Assembly: GCA_040877935.1 (NCBI GenBank)
Contig: JBBDNB010000042.1
Coordinates: 21,726-71,590, forward strand
From: Chitinophagales bacterium
GTDB lineage: Bacteria; Bacteroidota; Bacteroidia; Chitinophagales; CAIOSU01
Direction of reading: 5' to 3'
DNA length: 49,865 bases
Below the pieces are notes generated by a model. The model was given only the letters and a program-made list of their open reading frames with translations, was not told where the DNA came from and searched no databases. Shown in pieces: positions 42,615-49,814 of the stretch. The translations under genes and the position numbers were made by a program. Position 1 is the first letter of the stretch, and each line of letters opens with the position of its first letter.

Positions 42615-43772
42615 TTATTCTTCCTGCCAACTCAAATAATAATCTGCATCCTGGATATCCATTGCTTGTTTTGTCAATTTCAGTGGTTTAAATGTATCGA
42701 TCATCACGGCCAGTTCTTTGGTTTCTTTTGCCCCTATGCTTTTCTCAACCGTGCCCGGATGCGGCCCGTGGGGAATACCCATAGGGTGCAGCGTAATCAT
42801 TCCTTTTTCCACATGTTTTCTGCTCATAAAATCTCCATCGACATAATAGAGCAATTCATCAGAATCTATATTGCTGTGATTGTAGGGCGCAGGAATAGAT
42901 TCGGGATGGTAATCAAACAAACGCGGTACAAAAGAACAGATCACAAAATTATGTGCCTCAAAAGTCTGGTGCACCGGTGGCGGCTGATGAACACGGCCTG
43001 TAATGGGCTCAAAATCTTGGATTGAAAAGGCATACGGATAGAGATAGCCATCCCACCCCACAGCATCAAAAGGATGGGTGGCATAAGTATAAGGATATAA
43101 AAAGCCGTTTTTCTTGATCATTACTTTGAATTCCCCCTGCTCATCATTGGTTTCCAGGTTTTCAGGCTTGCGAATATCCCTTTCGCAAAAGGGCGAATGT
43201 TCCAGCAATTGCCCAAACTGGTTTCTATAGCGTTTTGGTGTACGTATTGGGCTGAAAGATTCGGTGATCAACAGCCTGTTCTCTGCATTGTTAAAATTCA
43301 ACTGGTATATTGTTCCCCTCGGAATTACAAGATAATCTCCATAGGAAAACCTGATGGCACCGTACAAGGTACGCAAAGTGCCATTGCCCTTGTGAACAAA
43401 CAGCACTTCATCAGCAGAAGCATTTTTAAAGAAGTAATCATTAAACGATTCCTGTGGGGCAGCTAAAGATATCTCCAGATCATTATTGAACAATACTGTT
43501 TTGCGACTTTCGAGATAATCCGATTCGGGTTTTACATTAAAGCCATTGAATGCCCTGTGCTGCATATTTTGTTCCAGAGCTGCTTCGGGACGAATGTCTT
43601 TGGCTGCTTCAACCGATTTGATTAGTGTTGGTGGATAGCAGTGATAAACCAAAGCATAAACATCTGAAAAGCCTTCGGCAGAAACCAGTTCTTCGGCATA
43701 AAGTGCGCCTCCCGGTTTTCTAAACTGCGTGTGTCTTTTATGTGGGATTTCCCCAAGTGTATGATAATGCAT
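42615..43772 (-). CDS. hmgA: Homogentisate 1,2-dioxygenase
   Basis: This 385-residue Fe(II) enzyme opens the ring of homogentisate to maleylacetoacetate, the step after HppD. It is of the shorter bacterial type. Cupin segments VLFVHKGNGTLRTLYG and GDYLVIPRGTIYQ are in the N-terminal half. The C-terminal metal region has YNHSNIDSDELLYYVDGDF and HPMGIPHGPHPG, which supply the His/Glu ligands. Fumarylacetoacetase and maleylacetoacetate isomerase genes are not in the window. The start at 43772 gives MHYHTLGEIPHKRH, typical of the family. Confidence 0.95.
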   Translation of the reverse strand: MHYHTLGEIPHKRHTQFRKPGGALYAEELVSAEGFSDVYALVYHCYPPTLIKSVEAAKDIRPEAALEQNMQHRAFNGFNVKPESDYLESRKTVLFNNDLEISLAAPQESFNDYFFKNASADEVLFVHKGNGTLRTLYGAIRFSYGDYLVIPRGTIYQLNFNNAENRLLITESFSPIRTPKRYRNQFGQLLEHSPFCERDIRKPENLETNDEQGEFKVMIKKNGFLYPYTYATHPFDAVGWDGYLYPYAFSIQDFEPITGRVHQPPPVHQTFEAHNFVICSFVPRLFDYHPESIPAPYNHSNIDSDELLYYVDGDFMSRKHVEKGMITLHPMGIPHGPHPGTVEKSIGAKETKELAVMIDTFKPLKLTKQAMDIQDADYYLSWQEE

Positions 43773-43904
43773 AGCTATGAAATTTTCTTGTTCAAAAATA
43801 CTGAATTAATTGGGGGCTTTGAAATTGGGCTGATTTTTAGGTATAATCCCAAAGAAGATATTTATCAGGACATGCAGAACTGCCCTCACTCATCATATCT
43901 AATT
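43773..43904. other. Boundary between core genes and the repeat-bounded array
   Basis: A 130-bp AT-rich gap upstream of hmgA and left of repeat copy A. It should hold the hmgA promoter. No repeat or gene is recognised. Confidence 0.4.
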
Positions 43905-44005
43905 AAACCCAAACAACAAACAGCCATTTTTTCTTATTTTTATTTTCATATGGAGGCGACTACAAGATGTAATATTGAAAGGGATTCCCACAAGTTGCAA
44001 GCTTT
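43905..44005 (+). repeat. Array repeat, copy A
   Basis: About 100 bp: cccaaacaacaaacagcc, a T-rich block, catatggaggcgactacaag, then atgtaatattgaaaggg and cacaagttgcaag. It is shared with copies B-E and has the same orientation. It diverges after 44005, where the MORN-type gene begins. Confidence 0.92.
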
Positions 44006-44010
44006 CGTGA

Positions 44011-44726
44011 TGTGGAGGGAACTCATAGGAAAAATATTAGCAACAGGACTATCACTATTATCAAATACATACCAAGTAATTAAACTGTTTGTTTTTTTAT
44101 TTTTAATAATTTCTTGTAATGACTGCAGAAAGGATGGACTTAATTCAGAAGAACAATCAAAATTAACTGATTCAGTAATAATTCACTACAAAGATTCAAC
44201 CATTCACATAGTTTACCATGTAGAAGATTCTTTATTACATGGTAAATATTTATTTTACTACAAAAGCGGTCGACTTTTTACTGAAGGTTATTATAAAAAA
44301 GGCTGGCAATCAGGGGTATGGAAATATTACTATGAAAATGGAGAGGTTAGTGAAATAGGCAAATATGATCAAAACGAACTTGATACTTCATTAGTTAATA
44401 AAGTCCATCTTACAAAACAACAAAGTTCCGATTGTCATTTCATAAGTTCTTGGAATACGCATCAAGCATATAAAAAAGAAGGAGAAGCTCCAAGAGTAGG
44501 GATTTGGTCTGAATATTTTAAAAATGGGGCAATAAAAGCTAAAGGTAAATATTTACCTATTACGTTTTGTGAATTTGAAATTGATCCAGATACATTTAGA
44601 GAAATTGAATGGGTTCATTATCCAAAAGATAGTATTTGGAATTACTGGGATTCAACTGGCAAATTGATTAGACAGGAGTTTTACAAAAATGGTATGATGG
44701 TTGATTCTACAATATTTAATAAGTGA
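44011..44726 (+). CDS. MORN/YwqK-type lipoprotein
   Basis: The start is uncertain: ATG 44011 gives 238 residues, and ATG 43951 inside repeat A is in frame and would add 20. A hydrophobic signal segment ends in a lipobox (LIISC), giving an unusually long leader with either start. The mature part has MORN_2/YwqK-like repeats (HGKYLFYYKSGRLFTEGYYKKGWQSG, VWKYYYENGEVSEIGKY, IWSEYFKNGAIKAKGKY). These beta-hairpin repeats occur in surface and toxin-immunity-like proteins. A later segment (YPKDSIWNYWDSTGKLIRQEFYKNG) repeats the pattern. Codon use is much more AT-rich than in hmgA next door. Confidence 0.75.
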
Positions 44727-44754
44727 TAAATACCCTCCATAACTGCCCCCATCC

Positions 44755-44776
44755 TGCCGCAACGCACCTTGCGGCA
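44755..44776. terminator. Hairpin between convergent genes
   Basis: A perfect 8-bp GC-rich stem, TGCCGCAA/TTGCGGCA, has a 6-nt loop and sits between the ends of the MORN-type gene (+) and the Fic gene (-). The U-tract is weak on both sides, so the terminator call is tentative. Confidence 0.45.
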
Positions 44777-44804
44777 AGTAAAAACTTTCAAATTCTCAAA
44801 AACT

Positions 44805-45932
44805 TTATTTTCTAAAAAGATCAATGTATTCGTGCAGCATGTATCTGCGATTTCTGGACTGACCTGAAATTTCAAGCAATATTTTTGCCTTTTCCATTTC
44901 CTTCAATAAAGCATTTGCAGTGGCAGGAACTACACCCAGCATTTCTTCAGCCCTTCTTGGCGATACAATTGGTTCAGAATACAACTTGTTAATGAGTTGT
45001 CTTGCCAATTGGCTTCTTCTTCCAAAATCCCTGGTCAATTCATGGTATTTTGAGCGTAAAGATTCAATAGCAGACAATGTCCTTTTGCTATCTTCTGCTG
45101 TTTCTATAACCACAGATAAAAAGAATTTGAGCCATTGGTCCATATCAGCGGATTTGGTAACTCTAAGCAGGGCATCGTAATATTCACCCCTGTATTTTTC
45201 AATAAAGGCAGAGATATAGAAAATAGGCTTGTTCAGAATACCGTATTCAAGCATCTGTAATATTATAAGCAGCCTTCCAATGCGTCCATTTCCATCGAGG
45301 AAAGGATGTATTGCTTCAAATTGATAATGGGATATAGCAATTCTGATAAGCGGTGGTAATTGCCAGTCCGTATTGTGCCAGAATTTTTCAAGATCACCCA
45401 GCAATTCAGGGAGCAATGAGTCATGAGGAGGAATATACATCGCATTTTCAAGATTTGTACCCCCGATCCAGTTTTGCGAAGAACGGATCTCGCCCGGTCT
45501 TTTTCGCTCGCCCCTTACACCTGATAAAAGTATTTCATGAGCTTCTCTCAATAGCCTCATCGACAGTGGGAGTTTGTCTGCTCTTTCTATCGCATAGTTG
45601 AGCGCATCGATATAATTGCGCACCTCTTGCCAATCGTCTTTTTTTTCCGGGGCAATGTCCTTTTCACTCAACACAGCCTCGTCAATATTTGTACGTGTAC
45701 CTTCAATTCGGCTGGAAGTAGTGGCCTCTTTAATCTTGTGCATTTCGATAAAGAAACTGACATCAGGAAGCAATTCCGCATAAACATTCAATGCCCCCAA
45801 TGCTTCCGAGGCCTTGGAAACCAATGAAAGCACAGCATCGCTCCTCCATTCAAATGGCTGGTCCAAAAGCGGGGGGACAAAGCATTTGTATTGATACTGT
45901 TGCCTATAAGTGCCTTTTTTATACGATTCCAT
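44805..45932 (-). CDS. Fic-domain protein with C-terminal winged helix
   Basis: This 375-residue Fic protein transfers AMP (or a related group) from a nucleotide to a target hydroxyl. The Fic motif HPFLDGNGRIGR (residues 209-220) is complete, with catalytic His209. The N-terminal inhibitory helix carries the S/TxxxEG/N motif as SSRIEG (Ser73 to Gly78), whose Glu77 should block ATP binding (class II, autoinhibited). The C-terminal about 70 residues (VSPRRAEEMLGVVPATANALLKEME) form a winged helix that could bind DNA. Two palindromes just upstream of the start (45941-46013) are candidate operators for it. It is the only minus-strand gene in the repeat-bounded array. Confidence 0.92.
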   Translation of the reverse strand: MESYKKGTYRQQYQYKCFVPPLLDQPFEWRSDAVLSLVSKASEALGALNVYAELLPDVSFFIEMHKIKEATTSSRIEGTRTNIDEAVLSEKDIAPEKKDDWQEVRNYIDALNYAIERADKLPLSMRLLREAHEILLSGVRGERKRPGEIRSSQNWIGGTNLENAMYIPPHDSLLPELLGDLEKFWHNTDWQLPPLIRIAISHYQFEAIHPFLDGNGRIGRLLIILQMLEYGILNKPIFYISAFIEKYRGEYYDALLRVTKSADMDQWLKFFLSVVIETAEDSKRTLSAIESLRSKYHELTRDFGRRSQLARQLINKLYSEPIVSPRRAEEMLGVVPATANALLKEMEKAKILLEISGQSRNRRYMLHEYIDLFRK

Positions 45933-45940
45933 TCTATCTC

Positions 45941-46013
45941 AAACTTAAAATAAAAATTTCGTTATTTTAAGTTTATGGCTCAACTTAAAATAAAAAAGTC
46001 GTTGTTTTAAGTT
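45941..46013 (-). promoter_or_regulatory. Twin palindromic operators upstream of the Fic gene
   Basis: Site 1 (45941-45974) is a perfect 13-bp inverted repeat, AAACTTAAAATAA/TTATTTTAAGTTT, with an 8-nt spacer. Site 2 (45982-46013) repeats it with one mismatch and the same spacing. The centres are 40 bp apart, and the first site begins 9 bp from the Fic start codon. Confidence 0.75.
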
Positions 46014-46363
46014 ACCAAGCTAAAGTTTCAGAGCAAAATTGAGTAGCGTTTATACTGAGGCATTTTCCACGATATTCAATAGTTACGGAATCAGTAAACC
46101 CAATAGAAAACGGAATCCGGGAGAGAATGGCATTGAGCAATTGAGCCATAAAACAAGCATAAACGTAGTGGTCATTGCGACTTTGTCCGAAGCACAGCAA
46201 TCGGGAAATTTTTTTAAAATTTCCCGCTAATTGCGTAGCTAGTTTAGTCGCAATAACGCAGTGTTGCGTAGCTTTTATGAGTTCAATTGGTCGCAGCCTT
46301 GAATTTTTTGGTACTTTTTTTTCAAGAAAAAAGTACGAATAAAATGTAAAATATTAATGACAT
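46014..46363. other. Gene-free stretch with strong hairpins
   Basis: About 350 bp with no gene. It contains a perfect 11-bp stem with a 3-nt loop (CGGGAAATTTT/AAAATTTCCCG, 46202-46226), a 10-bp stem GTACTTTTTT/AAAAAAGTAC (46311-46336), and a doubled tgcgtagc. It may be another small repeat element or transcription-stop region placed before repeat B. Confidence 0.6.
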
Positions 46364-46433
46364 CCCACCAAGCCCAACCAACAAACAGCCATTTTTTCTT
46401 ATTTTTATTTTCATATGGAGGCGACTACAAGAC
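46364..46433 (+). repeat. Array repeat, copy B (short)
   Basis: Same sequence as copy A from the cccaaccaacaaacagcc part through catatggaggcgactacaag, but it stops at 46433. The rest of the element is replaced by the coding sequence of the TPR gene, whose ATG (46415) is inside the repeat. Confidence 0.9.
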
Positions 46434-47335
46434 AGATTTTTCTACAAATTTTCAAAAGCATTAAAAAAACATGGTTTTTAGGCACTTTGTTTTTTATGTC
46501 TTGCTTTAATACCTATGAAAATGAAAATCGTGATTTTCAAGCTGATATAGATTCTTTTGTAAGTATTCTAAATGACACTATCCTAGGAAAAAGAGATTTT
46601 GTAATTGAAAAAACTTCACAGCTAATAAAGAAAAATAGTTCATGTGGTGAATGTTATTTGTTTAGAGCTTTTGCTAAAGAGGATCTTTCTTTAGAAAATG
46701 AAGCAATACAAGATTACTCTTATATCATAAACAATAAAGACAGCTTATCATTTGAATACACTTCATTAAGTGTAGACACAATATTATCAATAGCTCATAA
46801 AAATAGAAGTACCCTTTATTTTAAAAATGAAGAGTATATAAAATCAATTTATGATTCAGAAACTCACTTAAAATTTAAAGGAGACAACATACACGACCTA
46901 AATAATATCGGTGCTCTTCAAATGAAATTAGGAAGACCATCTATAGCATTAGCTTATTTAAAACTAGCCTACAAAATAGATAGCTTACATTTTAATGTGT
47001 TATTAAATATTTCGCAGGTCTACTTAAATATTGACTCACTAGTTTTAGCCAAGAAATATATTAATTCTGCTTTGAAGCAAAAATATGATTACGAAGCCTT
47101 TTATACCCGTGCTTTAATAAATAGCGAACAAAGAAACATTGATGAAGCAGAAGAAGATTTTCAAAGATGTTTTAAGCTAAACAACACTGATCCAGAAATA
47201 TATAAAGCATATGCACTGCTGAAACTTTCGCTAAAAGATACTTCAGCATTTTGTAAAAACATAAAAACTGCATTGGAGCTAAATGGTCGTTTTGATGAAA
47301 AGCAGATTTCTGAAATTTGTTACAAATACCCATAG
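46415..47335 (+). CDS. TPR-repeat lipoprotein
   Basis: This 306-residue protein has its only usable ATG at 46415, inside repeat B (first residues MEATTRQ). A hydrophobic segment follows, ending in a lipobox-like FFMSC (Cys at about residue 29). The mature part is a chain of helical TPR-like repeats: CGECYLFRAFAKEDLSLENEAIQDYSYI, DLNNIGALQMKLGRPSIALAYLKLAY, LNISQVYLNIDSLVLAKKYI, FYTRALINSEQRNIDEAEEDF, IYKAYALLKLSLKDTSAFCK. It should be a lipid-anchored protein-interaction scaffold. Base composition is very AT-rich. Confidence 0.82.
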   Translation: MEATTRQIFLQIFKSIKKTWFLGTLFFMSCFNTYENENRDFQADIDSFVSILNDTILGKRDFVIEKTSQLIKKNSSCGECYLFRAFAKEDLSLENEAIQDYSYIINNKDSLSFEYTSLSVDTILSIAHKNRSTLYFKNEEYIKSIYDSETHLKFKGDNIHDLNNIGALQMKLGRPSIALAYLKLAYKIDSLHFNVLLNISQVYLNIDSLVLAKKYINSALKQKYDYEAFYTRALINSEQRNIDEAEEDFQRCFKLNNTDPEIYKAYALLKLSLKDTSAFCKNIKTALELNGRFDEKQISEICYKYP

Positions 47336-47367
47336 CTGATGCAATGACACCTAAGCAGTGAGCATAG

Positions 47368-47546
47368 TCTTCTTCTACCAAACACAACCTTGCCCAAACA
47401 ACAAACAGCCATTTTTTCATAATTTTATTTTCATATGGAGGCGACTACAAGATGTAATATTGAAAGGGATTCACAGAAGTTGCAAGCTTTGCAAACTTTG
47501 GGATGGAGGCACAAGAACCGCTTTGCTAATTCTTGCGCCAGCGGGA
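47368..47546 (+). repeat. Array repeat, copy C (long)
   Basis: A full-length copy: the acc-rich start, aacaacaaacagcc, the T-block, catatggaggcgactacaag, atgtaatattgaaaggg, agttgcaag, and a right part ggaggcacaagaaccgc...ttcttgcgccagc that forms the hairpin GGC-a-CAAGAA/TTCTTG-c-GCC. Confidence 0.92.
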
Positions 47547-47593
47547 AAAAAAGCAGTTAATAAAACAATAATTAAATAATTTGATTTACAATA

Positions 47594-48205
47594 ATGTTTA
47601 GTTTTAAAAGGCAATTTATGATTCCCAAACTAATATTTTATTTTATTTTGATTATTTTTTTTATTAAATGTTCATCAAATGACAAAAGTAATGAAAGCTC
47701 ACATAGTTACTCAAATAATTGGTTTAACTATTGTAATAAAAGTGGCGGATATTCTATACAATTTCCAAACGAGCCAACTGATTATGATACAGTAATAACA
47801 GGACACTTTAGTAAATACAACCTAAACAGTTATTTTATATCATACAACCCCTATAAAAATGAATACAATAACTTCTATCTTATTGAGCACAAAATATATT
47901 CTGACTCAATTTTGAAACTTATTGGTTTAAAAGATTTTGAACTCATTAATTCTCAAATCGACACAATACAAAAATTATTTGAATCAGAAATTGTTAGATC
48001 AGAAATTGAAAAGTCAGACATTGGTTATTGTAAAGCCAAAAGAGTTAAAATGTTTAACGCGGATAAAAGTACTATACTTTCTGTTAAAGTGATATTTTGC
48101 AATAATACACTGTACACTTTGATGGTTTCCTCAACACCTAAAGAACAAAGAAACATTTATATAAATAAGTATATGAACTCATTCGCTATTAAAAACTGTA
48201 AATAA
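47594..48205 (+). CDS. Lipoprotein, paralogue 1 of a tandem pair
   Basis: This 203-residue lipoprotein (lipobox FFIKC, Cys26) starts at ATG 47594; ATG 47618 would also give a good signal peptide. A Ser/Asn linker precedes a domain opening with WFNYCNKSGGYSIQFPNEPTDYDTVI. The pattern of a Tyr-Ser-Ile strand followed by FPxxP occurs in PsbP/DcrB-like folds, but I cannot assign it firmly. Cys residues near the end (GYCKAKR, VIFCNN) could form a disulphide. It shares the domain opening, the late Cys pair (CYIKRIK in the partner) and its length with the next gene. Confidence 0.78.
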   Translation: MFSFKRQFMIPKLIFYFILIIFFIKCSSNDKSNESSHSYSNNWFNYCNKSGGYSIQFPNEPTDYDTVITGHFSKYNLNSYFISYNPYKNEYNNFYLIEHKIYSDSILKLIGLKDFELINSQIDTIQKLFESEIVRSEIEKSDIGYCKAKRVKMFNADKSTILSVKVIFCNNTLYTLMVSSTPKEQRNIYINKYMNSFAIKNCK

Positions 48206-48250
48206 TCTAATAAGAAGAAGGCTATTGAATAAAAATTATTAATATTCAAG

Positions 48251-48838
48251 ATGAATTATTGTGCATTAATATTTAGCATTATCTTATTGCTATTAGCAAT
48301 TATTTTTGGTTGTAATAATGCTAATAATAAAAACGATAGTATTAAAAACAAATGGTTTAGACATATAGATCTTAATGGAAATTACATTTCTTACTTTCCA
48401 GAACCACCCAATCATTTTGATACTATCATAGATATTTATTCAAGTGGTAATGCGTACAAGTATACCACAGTTTACAAACCTGAACAAAAAGATCCAAATC
48501 ATTTATATCAAGTATCATTCGAAAAAATCTCAAGCTTAGCAATAAATAAGTTTGAACAAAATAAATATGCATTTATAGATTCATCTATAAAATCAATAAA
48601 AAATAATCTTGATGCACAATTAATTGAAAGTAAAAAAATATCCGAATCTAATAGTTGTTACATCAAAAGGATCAAAATGCTTTCTAAGCCGATAAATGCT
48701 ATAATAAACACTAAGTTATATTTGTGTGACACCATACTTTATACAGCTTCAGTGATTTCACCTGCTAAAAATCAAGATAATACTAATATTGACTTATTTT
48801 TAAACTCTTTTGAACCCTTTAATAACTCTGAAAAGTAA
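48251..48838 (+). CDS. Lipoprotein, paralogue 2 of a tandem pair
   Basis: This 195-residue lipoprotein (lipobox IIFGC, Cys21) starts 45 bp after paralogue 1. It matches that gene in layout: WFRHIDLNGNYISYFPEPPNHFDTII near the start, a middle helix-rich segment with IDSSIKSIKNNLDAQLIESKK, then SCYIKRIKM and LYLCDTILYTASV near the end. The two have diverged strongly, so the duplication is old. Together they form one cassette between repeats C and D. Function is unknown. Confidence 0.78.
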   Translation: MNYCALIFSIILLLLAIIFGCNNANNKNDSIKNKWFRHIDLNGNYISYFPEPPNHFDTIIDIYSSGNAYKYTTVYKPEQKDPNHLYQVSFEKISSLAINKFEQNKYAFIDSSIKSIKNNLDAQLIESKKISESNSCYIKRIKMLSKPINAIINTKLYLCDTILYTASVISPAKNQDNTNIDLFLNSFEPFNNSEK

Positions 48839-48910
48839 ATTTATGTGAAGGGTAATAATAGTGAGAAAGGCTCCATAGTTGGCAAGAATGGCACTCTGGC
48901 CCGCCCGAAT

Positions 48911-49080
48911 GCCTTCTTCCACCAAACCCAATCAAACCCAAACAAACAGCCATTTTTTCTTATTTTTATTTTCATATGGAGGCGACTACAAAATGTAATA
49001 TTGAAAGGGATTCCCACAAGTTGCAAACTTGCTTTGGAGGCACAAGAACCGCTTTGCTAATTCTTGCGCCAGCAGGGGAA
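48911..49080 (+). repeat. Array repeat, copy D (long)
   Basis: Full length, close to copy C, from cttcttccaccaaaccc to gcgccagcagggg. It contains the palindrome CAAGTT-gca-AACTTG and the CAAGAA/TTCTTG hairpin. Confidence 0.92.
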
Positions 49081-49100
49081 TAACAATTTAAATAATATAT

Positions 49101-49661
49101 ATGCAAAATATTGACAGAGTTAAAAGAAATGGCAGAATAAAACCTTCGATCTTTGATTACATTATATCATTTGGGGTGTTGTTTTTTTTTATAATGTTTT
49201 GGCTAGTTGCTTCATCATTGTTTTTATCTCATTTTCTTGATTATTTACTAGGAAATGAATTAATAATAAGCAATCTAATTATTTTCTCTGTGACATTTTT
49301 TTTAAGCACATTAGTATTGATTCGTTCTATATCAATGATACCTGGAAGGCTCAGACTGCATACAATAGTAGAAAACCTGAATGATAATATAAACAAAGAG
49401 GCTGTTGTAGAAAATGCTCTTAAAAGACTTCAATGGACCTATTATAAAGTTTCAGATCATGAATATCATGCTACTACAGGTTATACAATCTACTCCTTTG
49501 GACAAGAAATTACCATACTCTACTTTGAGGACAAAATATTAGCTAATAGTGTTGATTACAAACATGCTTTAATATTTAATAGTAATAAAAAAAATATCGC
49601 CATTTTAAAGAAAGTAGTCCATGATATTTTAAGAAATCCACCTTTGGAAATAAAAAAGTAA
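49101..49661 (+). CDS. Membrane protein, unknown role
   Basis: This 186-residue protein has two transmembrane helices (about 19-45 and 54-76) close to the N-terminus. A cytoplasmic or periplasmic domain of about 110 residues follows (LHTIVENLNDNINKEAVVENALKRLQWTYYKV, YHATTGYTIYSFGQEITILYFEDKILANSVD). The soluble part is alpha/beta and has no motif I recognise; the pattern resembles small Bacteroidota proteins with a short-strand PH-like domain. It forms a single-gene cassette between repeats D and E. Confidence 0.75.
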   Translation: MQNIDRVKRNGRIKPSIFDYIISFGVLFFFIMFWLVASSLFLSHFLDYLLGNELIISNLIIFSVTFFLSTLVLIRSISMIPGRLRLHTIVENLNDNINKEAVVENALKRLQWTYYKVSDHEYHATTGYTIYSFGQEITILYFEDKILANSVDYKHALIFNSNKKNIAILKKVVHDILRNPPLEIKK

Positions 49662-49672
49662 TGGGTTCATAT

Positions 49673-49800
49673 CCCACCTTCTTCCACCAAACCCAAACAA
49701 TCCCAACCAACAAACAGCCATTTTTTCTTATTTTTATTTCCATATGGAGGCGACTACAAGATGTATTGAAAGGAATTCCCACAAGTTGCAAACTTGCGGG
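49673..49800 (+). repeat. Array repeat, copy E
   Basis: From cccaccttcttccacc through aacaaacagcc, the T-block, catatggaggcgactacaag, then a small deletion (atgtattgaaagg) and the hairpin CCC-a-CAAGTT-gca-AACTTG-c-GGG. After 49800 the sequence turns G-rich and a new open frame starts. Confidence 0.92.
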
Positions 49801-49814
49801 AGGTGGGGCGGGGT

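Noticed and set aside
42433-42630. Small minus-strand open frame containing GNLFGDFQ, with a similar one at 13583-13774
   Set aside because: The shared peptide comes from the dispersed structured repeat; the rest of the frames is unrelated, so they are not genes.
47434-47578. Short open frame in repeat C (and a similar one in repeat D) as a real gene
   Set aside because: The downstream part is in a different frame relative to the ATG in C and D, and copies A, B and E do not keep it. The conserved features are hairpins, not codons.
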